From Ectobius pallidus (taxonomy: Eukaryota; Arthropoda; Insecta; Blattodea; Ectobiidae): a stretch of 64,000 nt of DNA. The notes beneath the pieces are model-generated. The model was not told where the DNA came from and did not search any database. It saw only the letters and a list, made by a program, of their open reading frames with translations. Shown piece after piece: positions 31,797 through 42,785 of the stretch. The stretch spans positions 25,803,023 through 25,867,022 of the forward strand of contig CAXKWD010000007.1 of assembly GCA_964059195.1 (NCBI GenBank), in the 5' to 3' direction. Position numbers and translations under genes: made by a program. Position 1 is the first letter of the stretch. Every line of letters begins with the position of its first letter.

Positions 31797-32413
31797 TAGC
31801 ATGTGCCCGAGGCTTCGCCCGCGATAATTATTTCAAAAATTAAAAATTAAGAGCATAATAGTTAAATCATTATATTTATTAACACCTAAATCACGTGGGC
31901 TACATACCACGATTAGATAGCGTCGCCTGGTAAAAGCGACCTCAGATTCGATTTCCTTGGCCCAGAATACCCCTGTACAGTGAGTTTCGTCCAAATCTAA
32001 CAATGTTTGACCATATTTAGGCCTATCCCTCTTCCGTGTAGGTAGAAAATTTCATATGTCTACGGGCCTTGACATTCTAAACAAATGAATCGACCAGCGT
32101 GGGCTTACAACAATCTAGCGATCGCGATGCTTTTATTACCACGGTATGACAAAAATAGCCAAAGCCAACTGCAATTGATTTGACATTGAAATGTATTACT
32201 GAAATCTGATGCTTCGACAGCGCTAAAATCACGTTTTCTGCCAGTTTTTCACTCACAACTCGCGAACGAAAGCTAAAATTAAAAATCCGGCTTCGATGCA
32301 CATTCGCCCACCTTTCAGCCCATCTATGTTTAAAATTTCAGATCTCTGCGTTCAGTAGATTTCGCTGGGCATCGTGGACAGACAGACAAACACGTTCTTT
32401 TATTATTTTAAGA
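31797..32413. repeat. Interspersed repeat, unit 1 (TGCCCG-GGCTTCGCCCGCG type)
   Basis: Starts TAGCATGTGCCCGAGGCTTC and ends after GACAGACAGACAAACACG. The same 0.62-kb sequence is repeated directly after it with about 10 percent differences. The start motif is widespread in arthropod genomes, as far as I recall, but I cannot name the family with certainty. Confidence 0.75.
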
Positions 32414-33014
32414 TAGCATGTGCCCGCGGCTTCGCCCGCGATAATTATTTCAAAAATTAAAAATTAAGAGCATAATAGTTAAATCATTATATTAACACCT
32501 AAATCATGTGGACTATATATCACGATTAGATAGCGTCACCTGGTAAAAGCGACCTCAGATTAGAGTTCCTTGGCCCAGAAAACCCCTGTATAGTGAGTTT
32601 CGTCCAAATCGAACAACGTTTGACGATATTTAGGCTAATATTGATTATCCCTATAATAATAATAATAATAATCCTCTTCGGTGTAGGTTGAAAATTTCAT
32701 ATTATGTTTGCGTGCCTTGACATTAAAAACAAATGAATCGACCAGCGTGAGCTACAACATTCAAGAGATCGCGATGCTTTTATGTCGAAGGAATGACAAA
32801 AATAGCCAAAGCCTAGTGTAATTGATTTGTATTACTGAAAACTCATGCTTCGAAATCGCAAAAAATACACGTTTTCTGCCCGTTTTTCACTCATAACTCA
32901 CGAACGAAAGCGAAAATTAAAATTCCGGCTTCGAGGTGCACATTCCGACCCTTTAGTCCGCCTATGTATAAAATTTCAGATCTCTGCGTTGAGTAGATTT
33001 CGCTGGGCATCGCG

Positions 33015-33058
<44 letters not shown>

Positions 33059-33080
33059 CTTCCTTTTATTAATATAGATA
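32414..33080. repeat. Interspersed repeat, unit 2, ending in (GACA)n
   Basis: Tandem copy of the preceding unit. It includes an extra AATAATAATAAT stretch and a longer (GACA)11 tract at about 33016-33058. Together the two units split a LINE. A tandem pair suggests unequal exchange or reinsertion at the microsatellite end. Confidence 0.75.
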
Positions 33081-33739
33081 TTTTAAATTTGTTTTTCAAA
33101 ATCTATTACGGGTGGGACAAGTTTTGGACACTGATTTTAATGATGCAAATCAAAAGTTCATTTGCTATTCTGCTATTGCTGTTAGGGTCTTAATGTTGTT
33201 ACTAATGAAGGTGTGAGGGATTAAATACAAATTATAAACTGTTTCCAGGTTGTCAGAACATTTATTTAACTCATCAATAATAATTTAACAAAGCTATCAC
33301 CATTACGGGTGGGACAAAAAGTCACTTGTTTGTTATTTTACATAGTAATTAACCACACATATTTTTTGAAGTTAATCTTATACCAAATTGTACCTTAAGA
33401 TGTATATTTTCTCAAATGAAACTGGATATAGCTGATTACTCTTGACTACTTGGTATTAAAGAGTGTTAAAATCATGCTAAAAATGGCAAAAAAAAGTAAC
33501 TCAACGCAATAAATAAGTAGGCGAAATCGACAGATTTTACACATGATACCACTTCAGATACACCTAAGCCCTTAATATTCAGAGAATTTGAGGTTTTAAA
33601 CTTATTTTTGACACCCAACTACAATAGTTTTATAACTTCTCTCTTTGAGGGAAAAATTCCCATATTTTATGAAATGGCTGTGAAGTAGAGTGGGTCTTTT
33701 TCAGTAATAAGTGTTATTTTATTAGCTAGGTTGTAATTA

Positions 33740-34110
33740 ATTTGTGAGAAGCTTTGTAGCTATTGGTGATAAATGTTCTTGTGACTTTCCTGTTACAAGT
33801 ACACTAACTTAGTATAATTTGCAAAAGTCAATACCTTTGATTTGTCACTGAAGTTAAATGACAAGCCATTGGTGAAATTTAAAAAGAGCAAAGGTCCTAG
33901 TTTTGATCCCTGAGGTACTCTATTTTAACAACCCCTAAGTTAGATTCATTTCCGTTTAGTATCAGGCTACCTTTCGAGTTCTATCAAACAGGTATGATTT
34001 GAACCACTTTAGGGTTAAAATATCTAACCCATGACGATTCAATTTTATGTATAAATTATCATTAAAATTACTGATTTCTTGCATCCTATTTCAGCTTTCC
34101 CCCTGCCCCT
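33740..34110 (-). pseudogene. LINE reverse transcriptase fragment, 5' part of the split LINE
   Basis: The minus strand, across frames, gives a segment matching the RT block GVPQGS-LGPLLF: here NESNLGVVKI, then QGSKLGPLLFLN-like residues with changes, then NGLSFNFSDKSKVL. It lies upstream, in coding order, of the 30942-31796 fragment. It is heavily mutated. Confidence 0.5.
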
Positions 34111-34249
34111 TGCTTATATAAACCGTGATACCCTAGGAAGGAGCTTCAGTACTTTGTCACTTTTATTATTTGTAACAGGCTGTTATTGTTCCATACTTAC
34201 AAAGTAAGTTACAAGAGATATTCATCTCAGGATGCAGTAGTGTGAAAGG

Positions 34250-35018
34250 CAGGGACGTATTCAAGATATTTTTTCGGGAGGGGCTATATAAGTCTAACAC
34301 TGTTATCACTAGGGCCCGGAAATTTATGAAAGTCATATTTTTAATAATGCAAATTATTACAAGGTGTCAAAGAAATATTAAGAAATTGATGGTTTAATTT
34401 TGCATATTTTGTTAGTTTTGCAATGATGCATCATATTTGCTCAATATTAAAATATTTATGCATATTTAACCAATTTGTCACATTTATAACAGCATATTAT
34501 GAGAGATGTCAAATATTGTGCATATCTCTGTTAATTTAAAAAAAAAAAAAGTTATTTGGCTAAGTGAATGTTTTGGAAACCGACTATAAAATTTGTTGAT
34601 AGTAAATAGACTATATTTTTTTGTAATATAATATTAAAGCAACGTTATATTCGTTATTTTTCAATTTACTAAAATTTATTGCAATAACTTAACCTTGTTT
34701 TATTTTAATTTTTATTATGTAATTCATAAGACTTATACTATCTTTTAACATTCGTGATGTAATTCAGCCAACAACAGAACGTCTAGTACAGTATTAAATC
34801 TACTTAAATAATAGAGCATACCTCATTTTTCCGGAGCATATTTCACAAATTTCAGGTAAAAATTCGATGTTAGGCTGAATTTTGTCAGGATGTGCCATTA
34901 AATTGTCTACTAGACCTATTTGTAAAATTAAAATGTTCTTATGTGCAACATATTAGCATTACTTAACGTTTCGAGGAAGGCTGTAGCCCCCTCAGCCCCC
35001 CCTCTGAATACGCCCCTG
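34250..35018. mobile_element. Non-autonomous hAT element (AGGGRCGTATTCA ends)
   Basis: Left end CAGGGACGTATTCAAGA and inverted right end CAGGGGCGTATTCAGAG. The flanking duplication is GTGAAAGG / GTGAGAGG (34242-34249 and 35019-35026), one mismatch in eight. The 769-bp element is AT-rich and noncoding. Confidence 0.75.
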
Positions 35019-35332
35019 GTGAGAGGCATGGTGGTAGTTACAGTATATTGCTGGTTATTTACTGGTAGCAAAGAGCTGAGGGTAAGGATGTATTGGCTGA
35101 AGAATTAATTCAAAATTTTCAGTTTAATCCTATGTATGTACTGCCTCACATTAAATTATAGTAATTTGCATTTAATCCTTCATTTATTAAGAATTCTGTG
35201 CCCAGGCACATGGATTGCAAACCATTTTGCAGTTGAATAAAATAAGCAGAAACTAGGTTTTGACACAAGTCTCTGTTTTTGCTTGGAGAATGTTAACATG
35301 TCACAAATCCTCAGATACAAGTTCATGTAATA

Positions 35333-36018
35333 CGAGGTACGTCCATAAAGTAACTTTCCCTGGGGCCGTTTACAGAAACTAAACACAATTTCATGGAAAT
35401 ATTGATTGCAACAGATACAGCAAGTGTTCAGCTATTTTTCAACACATTCGCCACCAGAATTGAGTTATTTGTCATACTGTGGGACCAATTTTCGTAAACC
35501 TGTGTCATAAAAGTCTACTGCCTAGGATTGATACCATTGTTTGACAACCATCTCCGGTCTCTTTCATTCTCTGACATTTCTTGAGGTGTAGGAAAAGAAG
35601 GAAATCACTGGAAACAGGTTCCGGGCTATAAGGTGGATGTTTGAAGACCTCCCAAAGTATCCTTCAGAAGTTCGAAGTTCTGAGAGATGTTTAAACACCT
35701 CCCAGAAAGTCTCCTGCAGAAGTTTAACTGGGAGATGTTTAAACACCTCCATATTTTTCCATCTTTTCCTATACCTCAAAAAAAAAGAAAAGAGAGAATG
35801 ACAGAGAGGCGAAGATAGTTGTCACACAGTGGTTCAAATTCTTGGCGGCAGACTTCTACGACACAGGCATTCTAAAGTTGGTCCCACGGTATGACAAATG
35901 TCTCATTACGGTGGCGAATGTGTTGAAAAATAGCTGAAACTTGATGTATTTCTTGCAATAAATATTTCCATGAAATTATGTTTAGTTTCTGTAAATGGCC
36001 CCTGGGAAAGTTACTTTG
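35333..36018. mobile_element. Fold-back mariner-like element 2
   Basis: The left end begins CGAGGTACGTCC after a TA (35331-35332). Inverted arms of about 190 bp (35345-35535 against 35830-36018) share AAAGTAACTTTCCC and AAATTTCATGG-type blocks. Each arm reads as a transposase C-terminus (DFYDTG, KLVPRYDKCL on the + strand of the right arm). The right terminus lacks the outermost bases. The centre holds a short local repeat of GAGATGTTTAAACACCTCC. Confidence 0.7.
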
Positions 36019-36410
36019 TATTTGAAAGGTAAGGTAGCTCTCTCACTGTGTCCCCATTATAGACTTCTGTTTGAAATTCCACTATCTGAAGTTAGGATTC
36101 TATGAGGTCAATACCATAGGGCAATTCCATGGTCACGGACTAACGTTCACAGAGAAAAGTCACTATACTGGCAGTCATTACACCAACACATATTAAACAC
36201 AGAAGAAATTGACATACGCAAATTAATACATAAAGAACTAAAGTATTTACAAATAATCTTATAGATATCTAACATTTATATGAACAGATATTTTTAACTT
36301 TATAACACCTCTAACTTATTTTGGACATAGGTTAGATTTGTAAGAACAAAACAGAAAATTTATGTGATTTGATATACATTAGGCAGATGTGTTTTATTTG
36401 TTTTGAAGTA

Positions 36411-37161
36411 CAGTCGGTCAAATAAAAAACGTCGGGCGGTATTTGATTAAGTATCACGAACGAGCATATGCGCATGTACAGGAAGACTTAAGGTTAGGTT
36501 CACACACGCCTCTTGTCTATCCATGTATTTTCTTGATTATTTAGTCAGTTTTGTTCCAAAACGAACATGTATAGAAGGCTGCGGCTATATGTCTCACATC
36601 CGCCATATTCTTGGTTGCAAATTCTTATAATATTAATAATTAATAAATACGCAAGGAATATGATTATTCAAGGAGCATTTTTTAAAGATTTTATTTTATA
36701 ATACCGGTACTTGCAGTGCAAAATCAATAACTTACGTTCAACTTCTGCCACCAATGTAGCATCGAAATACATAGCCGGCCAGATCCACGATTCATATGAA
36801 AACTTCCGGTCGCATTATAGTGAAGTACCCACCTCTTTAAGAAATATGGAACCTTCTCGCTGCTTCAGAGGCCGAAAAATGCAGGTCAATTACAGCCCTA
36901 ACTACACTTTCTCTCAAGCGATGTGGTGTGATGACAAAGCAAAATGAATTATGACATTACATTAAGTTGAATATCGTGTATTGCGCTTTCCGCGTTTTTC
37001 ATTTTTCCCTCGTTGTTCATTTCTTCCCTCCTGTTGCATGGCCTCATATGTTCCGAAAATGATCTGTATTTTATGTTTTTTATAGGAAACTTGTGAACTA
37101 ATGCGATAAAACTTTAATTTTAACTGCATACGAGTCCCGACGTTTTTTATTTGACCGACTG
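36411..37161 (-). mobile_element. TA-flanked element, family CAGTCGGTCAAATAAAAAACG, copy 1
   Basis: Perfect TIR of about 27 bp starting CAGTCGGTCAAATAAAAAAC, flanked by TA (36409-36410, 37162-37163). On the minus strand, 36947-36720 reads ESVVRAVIDLHFSASEAARRF-like residues, a helix-turn-helix of transposase type, then loses frame. It is a 751-bp internally deleted relative of 44668-45947. Confidence 0.85.
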
Positions 37162-37324
37162 TAGGTAGGCATATAGCAGCTTATGATATGATTCTTTAAA
37201 ATATGGACCATCAGTTTAATGGTAATAAAAAATGAAATACTTGTGTCACGGACTAACATGAAAGTTGTCATGGACTAACTTCTGGACGTAAATCAGAAAA
37301 TCACATATACAACATAACAAAGAG

Positions 37325-37900
37325 GTGGAAAGCTTAGTACATGATTTGAAACTTTTGTCTAATAATCTCATTGGACATCAGGAAAATCATACAGCAGTAC
37401 AACCTTTTTCCTGTCACGTCTGTTCCAAAGCATATTCCCGACGTGGTCATCTCAATCGACATCTGCTTGCTTCTTCTATGTGTTCCTTAAAGTATTCTGG
37501 TCGTGATAGTCTAAAAAACAATTTGCCTACTCATTGAGGGGAAAAACCATTCTCGTGTGATGTTTCAAAACATTTGCTCAACATAATAACCTCAAAACTC
37601 ATGTGCTTATTCATACAGGAGAAAATCCCATATCGTGCAATATCTGTTCCAGAAGATTTTATCATGGTAGGAGTCTGAAATATCATCTGTGTACTCATAC
37701 TGGAGAAAACCCCTTTTCATGTGATTTCTGTTCCAGAACATTTTCTGTATGTTGTAGTCTCAAAAACATCTTCTTACTCATACACAATCATAATCGTGTG
37801 ATGTCCGTTCCAGGGCATTTTCTCATGATAGTTTGAAACATTTGCTTACTCTTACAGGAGAGAACCTTTCTCATGTGATGTTTGTAACAGATTATTTTCT
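37325..37900 (+). pseudogene. C2H2 zinc-finger gene fragment, broken
   Basis: Fingers are readable in sequence: FSCHVCSKAYSRRGHLNRHL, then a damaged one, then CNICSRRFYHGRSLKYHLCTH, CDFCSRTFSVCCSLK (second His pair lost), and CDVCNRLFS at the end. Linkers of the TGENPF type join them. A TGA at 37535-37537 and two frameshifts disrupt the frame. It may be a decayed member of a KRAB-less insect zinc-finger family, which would bind DNA if intact. I see no intron or poly(A) tail. Confidence 0.7.
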
Positions 37901-37904
37901 TGAT

Positions 37905-38800
37905 ATAGTAAACTATGAAAGTCTGCTTAAACATTTGCAGTGTGATATCGTCCAAAGTTTTCTCTGAATGTGATTATTGATTCTAATTCTTGACTAAACA
38001 GTGAAAAACTGAAGTATCTAAACCTATGAATAGTGCATTTCTGCCTGTGAGGAGTGAAATGCCATGTATTAATATTTCCAATACGAAGGTGAACACACAA
38101 GTTAACAATGTTATACAAAATGGGTTGAATGAACACATCACACACTAGGAAACATAAACATCGAGCCTCACTACTTGACTATCACCAGTTTCAACAAAAT
38201 TCATACGATTAACTATAGTATATCTTTAAAGTTATACAAAAAATATTTGAGATCGTTAAGTCACTCAGTTTTTTGTGTAGGATCCTGTAAAAAAGTATAA
38301 AAATTGCAAAAGGTAATGTTCGTTATTTTTCTCAGCTCCTCTTGAGCTACAGAGTTCAAGTTTGTTTCAATTTGAAGCTCTTGGAACGAGCTTTCATGTG
38401 ATAGGCCTTTGTCACTTGACAAGGTTTTGTGCCATTAATAGTTCAAGGTTACCAAAAATATTATTTATCCTTAAATATATCCAAAAGTGTATTTTATTTT
38501 ATTTGAAAGAAAAGTTTTTTGCATAGCCTACTAATTTGTTTTGCATGTAGTAAAAATTGCATAATGGAATTGCAGTGGGGTCACAGTGAAATAAGTTAAT
38601 GAACTAGTACCTAATTACCAGTTCATTACAGTTTTGATGCTGGGTCATTCCATGTCAAATCAACTAACATTCTAAACCTTGACCTCTCAGATTTTGTGAT
38701 TTTTTTTTCTCCCCCAGGTATTGTACTCCCCAAAACTAGTTTAAATTTAAAATTTTTCTGACTTTTGGTTTGTGAGTTACAAGGGTTTAAAAATACAAAA
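37905..38800. other. No recognised gene
   Basis: AT-rich. The phrase TGGGTCATTCCATGTCAAAT at about 38640 is of a type that I recall from repeats in several arthropod genomes, but no element boundary can be drawn. Confidence 0.3.
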
Positions 38801-38802
38801 TA

Positions 38803-39621
38803 CGGTGAAACTTCCTTTAACGGACACTTCCCAATAGCAGACTTCTCTCAATAGCGAACATTTTTAAATTCCCCTTGCAAAATAACATTGGCCCTTATGA
38901 TAAAATTCTTCCCAATAGCGGACATTCTTATAAACGGACGCAGACACTGAAATGTATCCTGCAACAACAATTAAAACTTCCAAATAACAGACAGCGTGAA
39001 AGAAAAAGACTATTGTAAATTAAACTGAATTCTAATGGAATTCTTGGCAACAATCACTATCGTACATTTTTACTGTTACATTCAGTTCAGTCACAATCTC
39101 TTAGCAGCACAGTTGTTAGCTGTGATACATGAGCAGTTTGTACATTCTTAGTTAATTTCAGTGAGGCTATGAAACATGCCGAACAGCTGAAGCAGTTTTC
39201 TCTTCAAAAGAAGGATGCAGAGGGACTCAAAATGACTTCTGAAGTACTGATGCATATTGAAATGAAGATATTTAAAATTCACACTAAACAATCAACATTT
39301 CTAGATTTCTTTGGGTAATGTGAAGTGGTAGTGACAGATGTCATAGAATTTGCCTTAAAATGCATGTACTGTATTATTGTACTGTACAAACTTTTTCTAC
39401 AACTTAACTTTAGTTTTAGTACTACTGTATACATAGACCTTTCTGTATAAATTTTCTTGACCGCAATCTTGACAATCTCACTGTCTACTGTACTGTACTG
39501 TAAACTATAGTGTTGAATAAGAATTTTTTGTACCAACGATTTCCTAAATAGTGGACACTTCTTAATAACAGACATATTAATTTTTTTCCCTGGCGGTGTC
39601 CGCTATTGGTAAGTTTCACTG
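38803..39621 (+). mobile_element. pogo/Tigger-like element, internally deleted
   Basis: Left end CGGTGAAACTTCCTTTAACG and inverted right end CAGTGAAACTTACCAATAGC, flanked by TA (38801-38802, 39622-39623). GGACACTT and AATAGC-GAC phrases recur near both ends. 39170-39318 encodes the C-terminal tail of a Tigger-type transposase, including AEQLKQFSLQKKDAEGLK and ending KQSTFLDFFG. The DNA-binding and DDE parts are gone. Confidence 0.82.
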
Positions 39622-39879
39622 TACTATGGTTTTCTGTCACTTTAAGATCATTATAAAATGCTATAGCTAAAAAGCTATACCACCTAGAGAGCTCAAATTT
39701 GCACCATTTTTTCCTTTAAAAATTCACTTTAATTTGATGTATCACATGGCTATATTTCTTAATTTTTGAAATATTAAAAAAAGTTCCCAAAAACTTGAAA
39801 AAATTATATGTGTACAACTAACAAACTTTCTCAAATCATTGATCACTGTGTTTTCTGAAATACTGTAGACTGTTGAAAT

Positions 39880-40300
39880 TACCTATTTCTCTTTTCGTAT
39901 ATTGCACTCCGAGTGCCTACGAATTTCAAAAAGGAATACAAAAAATCCCTAGTTTCAATGATTAAGGATAATCTAAGATACTTCAGAATGAAATCTTTCC
40001 CTGGTCGGGAAAAGCATAACTCTCCTATGTCTCGCCTTATAGAAGCTAAAGTGTCAGATGGCGACATCCGTGGTACAGTATGTATCCTCTCTTCTGATAT
40101 GGGTTTAACTTCTTACTCATTGTCAACTAATGAAGCGCCCTGCACCTTCAAGACCTCTTTCATTTCCTCGTCCTCCTGCTTCCACTAGCCCAACTTTTTA
40201 GTTTGGAAATGGTCACAAGGGCGATTAACAGATTTCCTAAGGGATCTTCTTCAGGGATAGATGGATTCTGACCACAACATATTAGTGACCTTACACCGAC
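39880..40300 (+). pseudogene. LINE N-terminal RT fragment
   Basis: The + strand reads FRMKSFPGREKHNSPMSRL and VSDGDIRGTVCILSS, then after a frameshift EMVTRAINRFPKGSSSGIDG and PQHISDL. The pattern AI-x-x-FP-x-GS-x-G-DG-x-x-PQH-x-x-DL is the start of the RT domain in one group of LINEs. No later RT block follows. Confidence 0.55.
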
Positions 40301-41091
40301 ATCTACGCTTATTGCCCATTAGAGGGCAGAGTGACAGGGGGTAAGCCCTTCGCCTCGGAACACCCCCCACCCAAGTCCTCTCAGAGGACTCCATGCCACC
40401 TCTAGACCACCGTGGCCGACACATCTGACGTTACACCTAGGCTATGTTATTTTAATTTTCAAACAATAAAACAACTGAGAGAAAATGTTACTCTTTATTG
40501 TTTCCTGACAAATAATGCAATATTATGTGATATTTATGGACCAAGAATTCACACTAAATTTATTTTCCCTGTATATTTTTATAATATAGGCTCCTATAAC
40601 ATTTAAATAGAAAGGAAACAATCCTCCATTAAAATGGTGTAAGAAATATAACCGTCATTTTCTTCCATCAAAACTTCATCTAGCCCTTGAAATAAATGGT
40701 AATTGGGAGGTCATTAGCACCAGATAAAATTCATACACATTTGTTGAAACAGACCAGGCATAATTCATAAGCAGATGGGTTAATGATTTAACACTATATG
40801 ATCAATGCATCCTATGATAATAGAGTGGTAAAAGTAAGGCAAATTTTAGGTGTAAAAAATAAAGTTTTATGTCTGAGAAGAATTAATATATCTGAAAGTT
40901 AAGAAAAACTGGTCCATCAATACATTTCAAGCATATAATTGTTCCAGAAATAAAGTCAGTTGCGCTTACATCTGTCACAAAGTCAGCATAATAATAATAA
41001 TTATATTTTTTCCTCAGCATCATCATTTCCCAACATTTCACACGTCATTACTAGTCAGTGAATGTTCATGATGTGTATGAAATGTCATGAC

Positions 41092-41910
41092 TAGACTTCG
41101 GACTTTTAGGTCGCTAAAAATGCTGTTTTAGGTACCTAAAATAGGCTCTAAAAATTGGAAAATAGGTTCTAAAAATCGTAAAATAGTCTCTTATAAAATC
41201 ATTAAGTTGCCAATTTTCTGAAAAATCTCAATTGCAATGCAGAATATTATATGTATTGAAGTCATCAATAATCATGATACAACACAGATATAGGCCTATG
41301 GAACAGAGTATTATATAGATCTATTACTAGGGCATGTATTACTACCGTAAAAGTGAAAACCTAATCCCTGCGCCCAGAAGCTACGCATATCATACTAGCA
41401 TATTCAACCCCTTGTATCCCTCAGTAATTCAGAGAACTACATTTTTTATTTTTTACTGGATGTGGGAGTCAGGAGAAAAACACTACATTTTCTTGGGAAT
41501 TCCAAGGAATTTTTCTACTGAAGACAAAATATTCCTTACTAATTAACCACGTCACAAATGTGTCATGTACTACACATTCTGAGCTAAAAAAAAATTAGTA
41601 CGAACTGAAAATAAATACTAGAATTTATAACAAAAAATGACTTATTTTGAACTTTAGAGGAAAAACAAGCAAAAAGGCAATATTAGGCTCTAACGTAAAA
41701 ATAGGCTGTTTTAGGTCCTATAAAAGTATCAGTTTTAGGCATAGTCGCTTATGAAACATGCATATTTTTCTCCTATAGTATTATCATGAAATGTCCAACA
41801 GAGACAATAATCTGTGGTTCATGAAAGCTCATATATCTATGCATATACAAGTTTTCGTCCATATATCACTTAAGGATTAAAATAGGTTTTTACCTAAAAT
41901 CCGAAGTCTA
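41092..41910. mobile_element. Non-autonomous hAT element A, inserted at GTCATGAC
   Basis: Ends TAGACTTCGGA on both strands, followed by subterminal TTTTAGGT and CTAAAA repeats. The duplication GTCATGAC is perfect (41084-41091, 41911-41918). The right duplication is also the left duplication of the next hAT element. 819 bp, no transposase. Confidence 0.88.
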
Positions 41911-42539
41911 GTCATGACTAGGGCCTGGATAGTTATGTACTAAAAATCAGTAAAATATGTACATATAGCCTATATGTATTTAAAAATTTCTAAATATGTA
42001 ATAAGACCATTAAAATGCCCAAAAAATATATGTAATATGACAATATCAGATTCTCTCCTTTTTCTTGAAATATGTTGTTGAAACGAGGCAAAGTAGACAG
42101 TCATGTGTTTTAATATATACTATATTATGGATCCAATGCTAGAACTAGCTATAATTATCTGGAGATGTAAGTTAAATAACTCAAAAATTGAAAATTACAT
42201 ATTGCTGTTAATTTTTCAAATTACGGTCCCCATAACGATAAGGTACAAACATGTGCTTGATTTGTCAAATATAAAACTCCTCTTATTATCGTGTAAAATG
42301 GCTTTGTACTGACTAAATGATCGTTCAATTTCACATGAAGTAATGGGTGCTTATTTAAACTAGCACAAATCTTCTGGAGTGTACTCAATTTCCAATACAT
42401 CGATAGTGGCTTCACTTAGCACTCTGTTAATATTATTGAAATAACTCATATTCAACAGATAAGGGTTAATATTAAATATTTAATACACTATTCCACCTTT
42501 ACCCTTAACATATAATATACAACTTATTATGAAAATGCA

Positions 42540-42566
42540 TTTCGGCGTATGCTGCGCCATCTTCAG
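42540..42566 (-). ncRNA. Hammerhead-ribozyme-like core (site 5, left arm)
   Basis: Minus strand CTGAAGA (42566-42560), stem GGCG/CGCC, then GAAA (42543-42540), the self-complementary TGCA and TT. The 4 bases before CTGAAGA (TGAA) can pair with TTCA after the TT as stem I. All core blocks are present. Confidence 0.45.
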
Positions 42567-42758
42567 TTCAAATAAGATGTAATGAACACCACAATTCTTC
42601 TCAAATAATGTTGTTTATGAAATTTGTTAATTGGTAACCTAATTGACCAAAATCATTTATTTGACTTGACTACAACGGTGACCTAGGTTACCAATTAACA
42701 AATTCCATAAACAACATTATTTGAGAAGAATTGTGGTGTTCATTACATCTTATTTGAA

Positions 42759-42785
42759 CTGAAGATGGCGCAGCATACGCCGAAA
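42759..42785 (+). ncRNA. Hammerhead-ribozyme-like core (site 6, right arm)
   Basis: The inverted twin of site 5, with identical core, stem II, TGCA and stem I complement. Both arms keep the motif unchanged. Confidence 0.45.

Noticed and set aside
33010..33060. (GACA)n tract as a regulatory repeat
   Set aside because: It is the normal 3' end of the dispersed repeat unit, and similar tracts end other copies.
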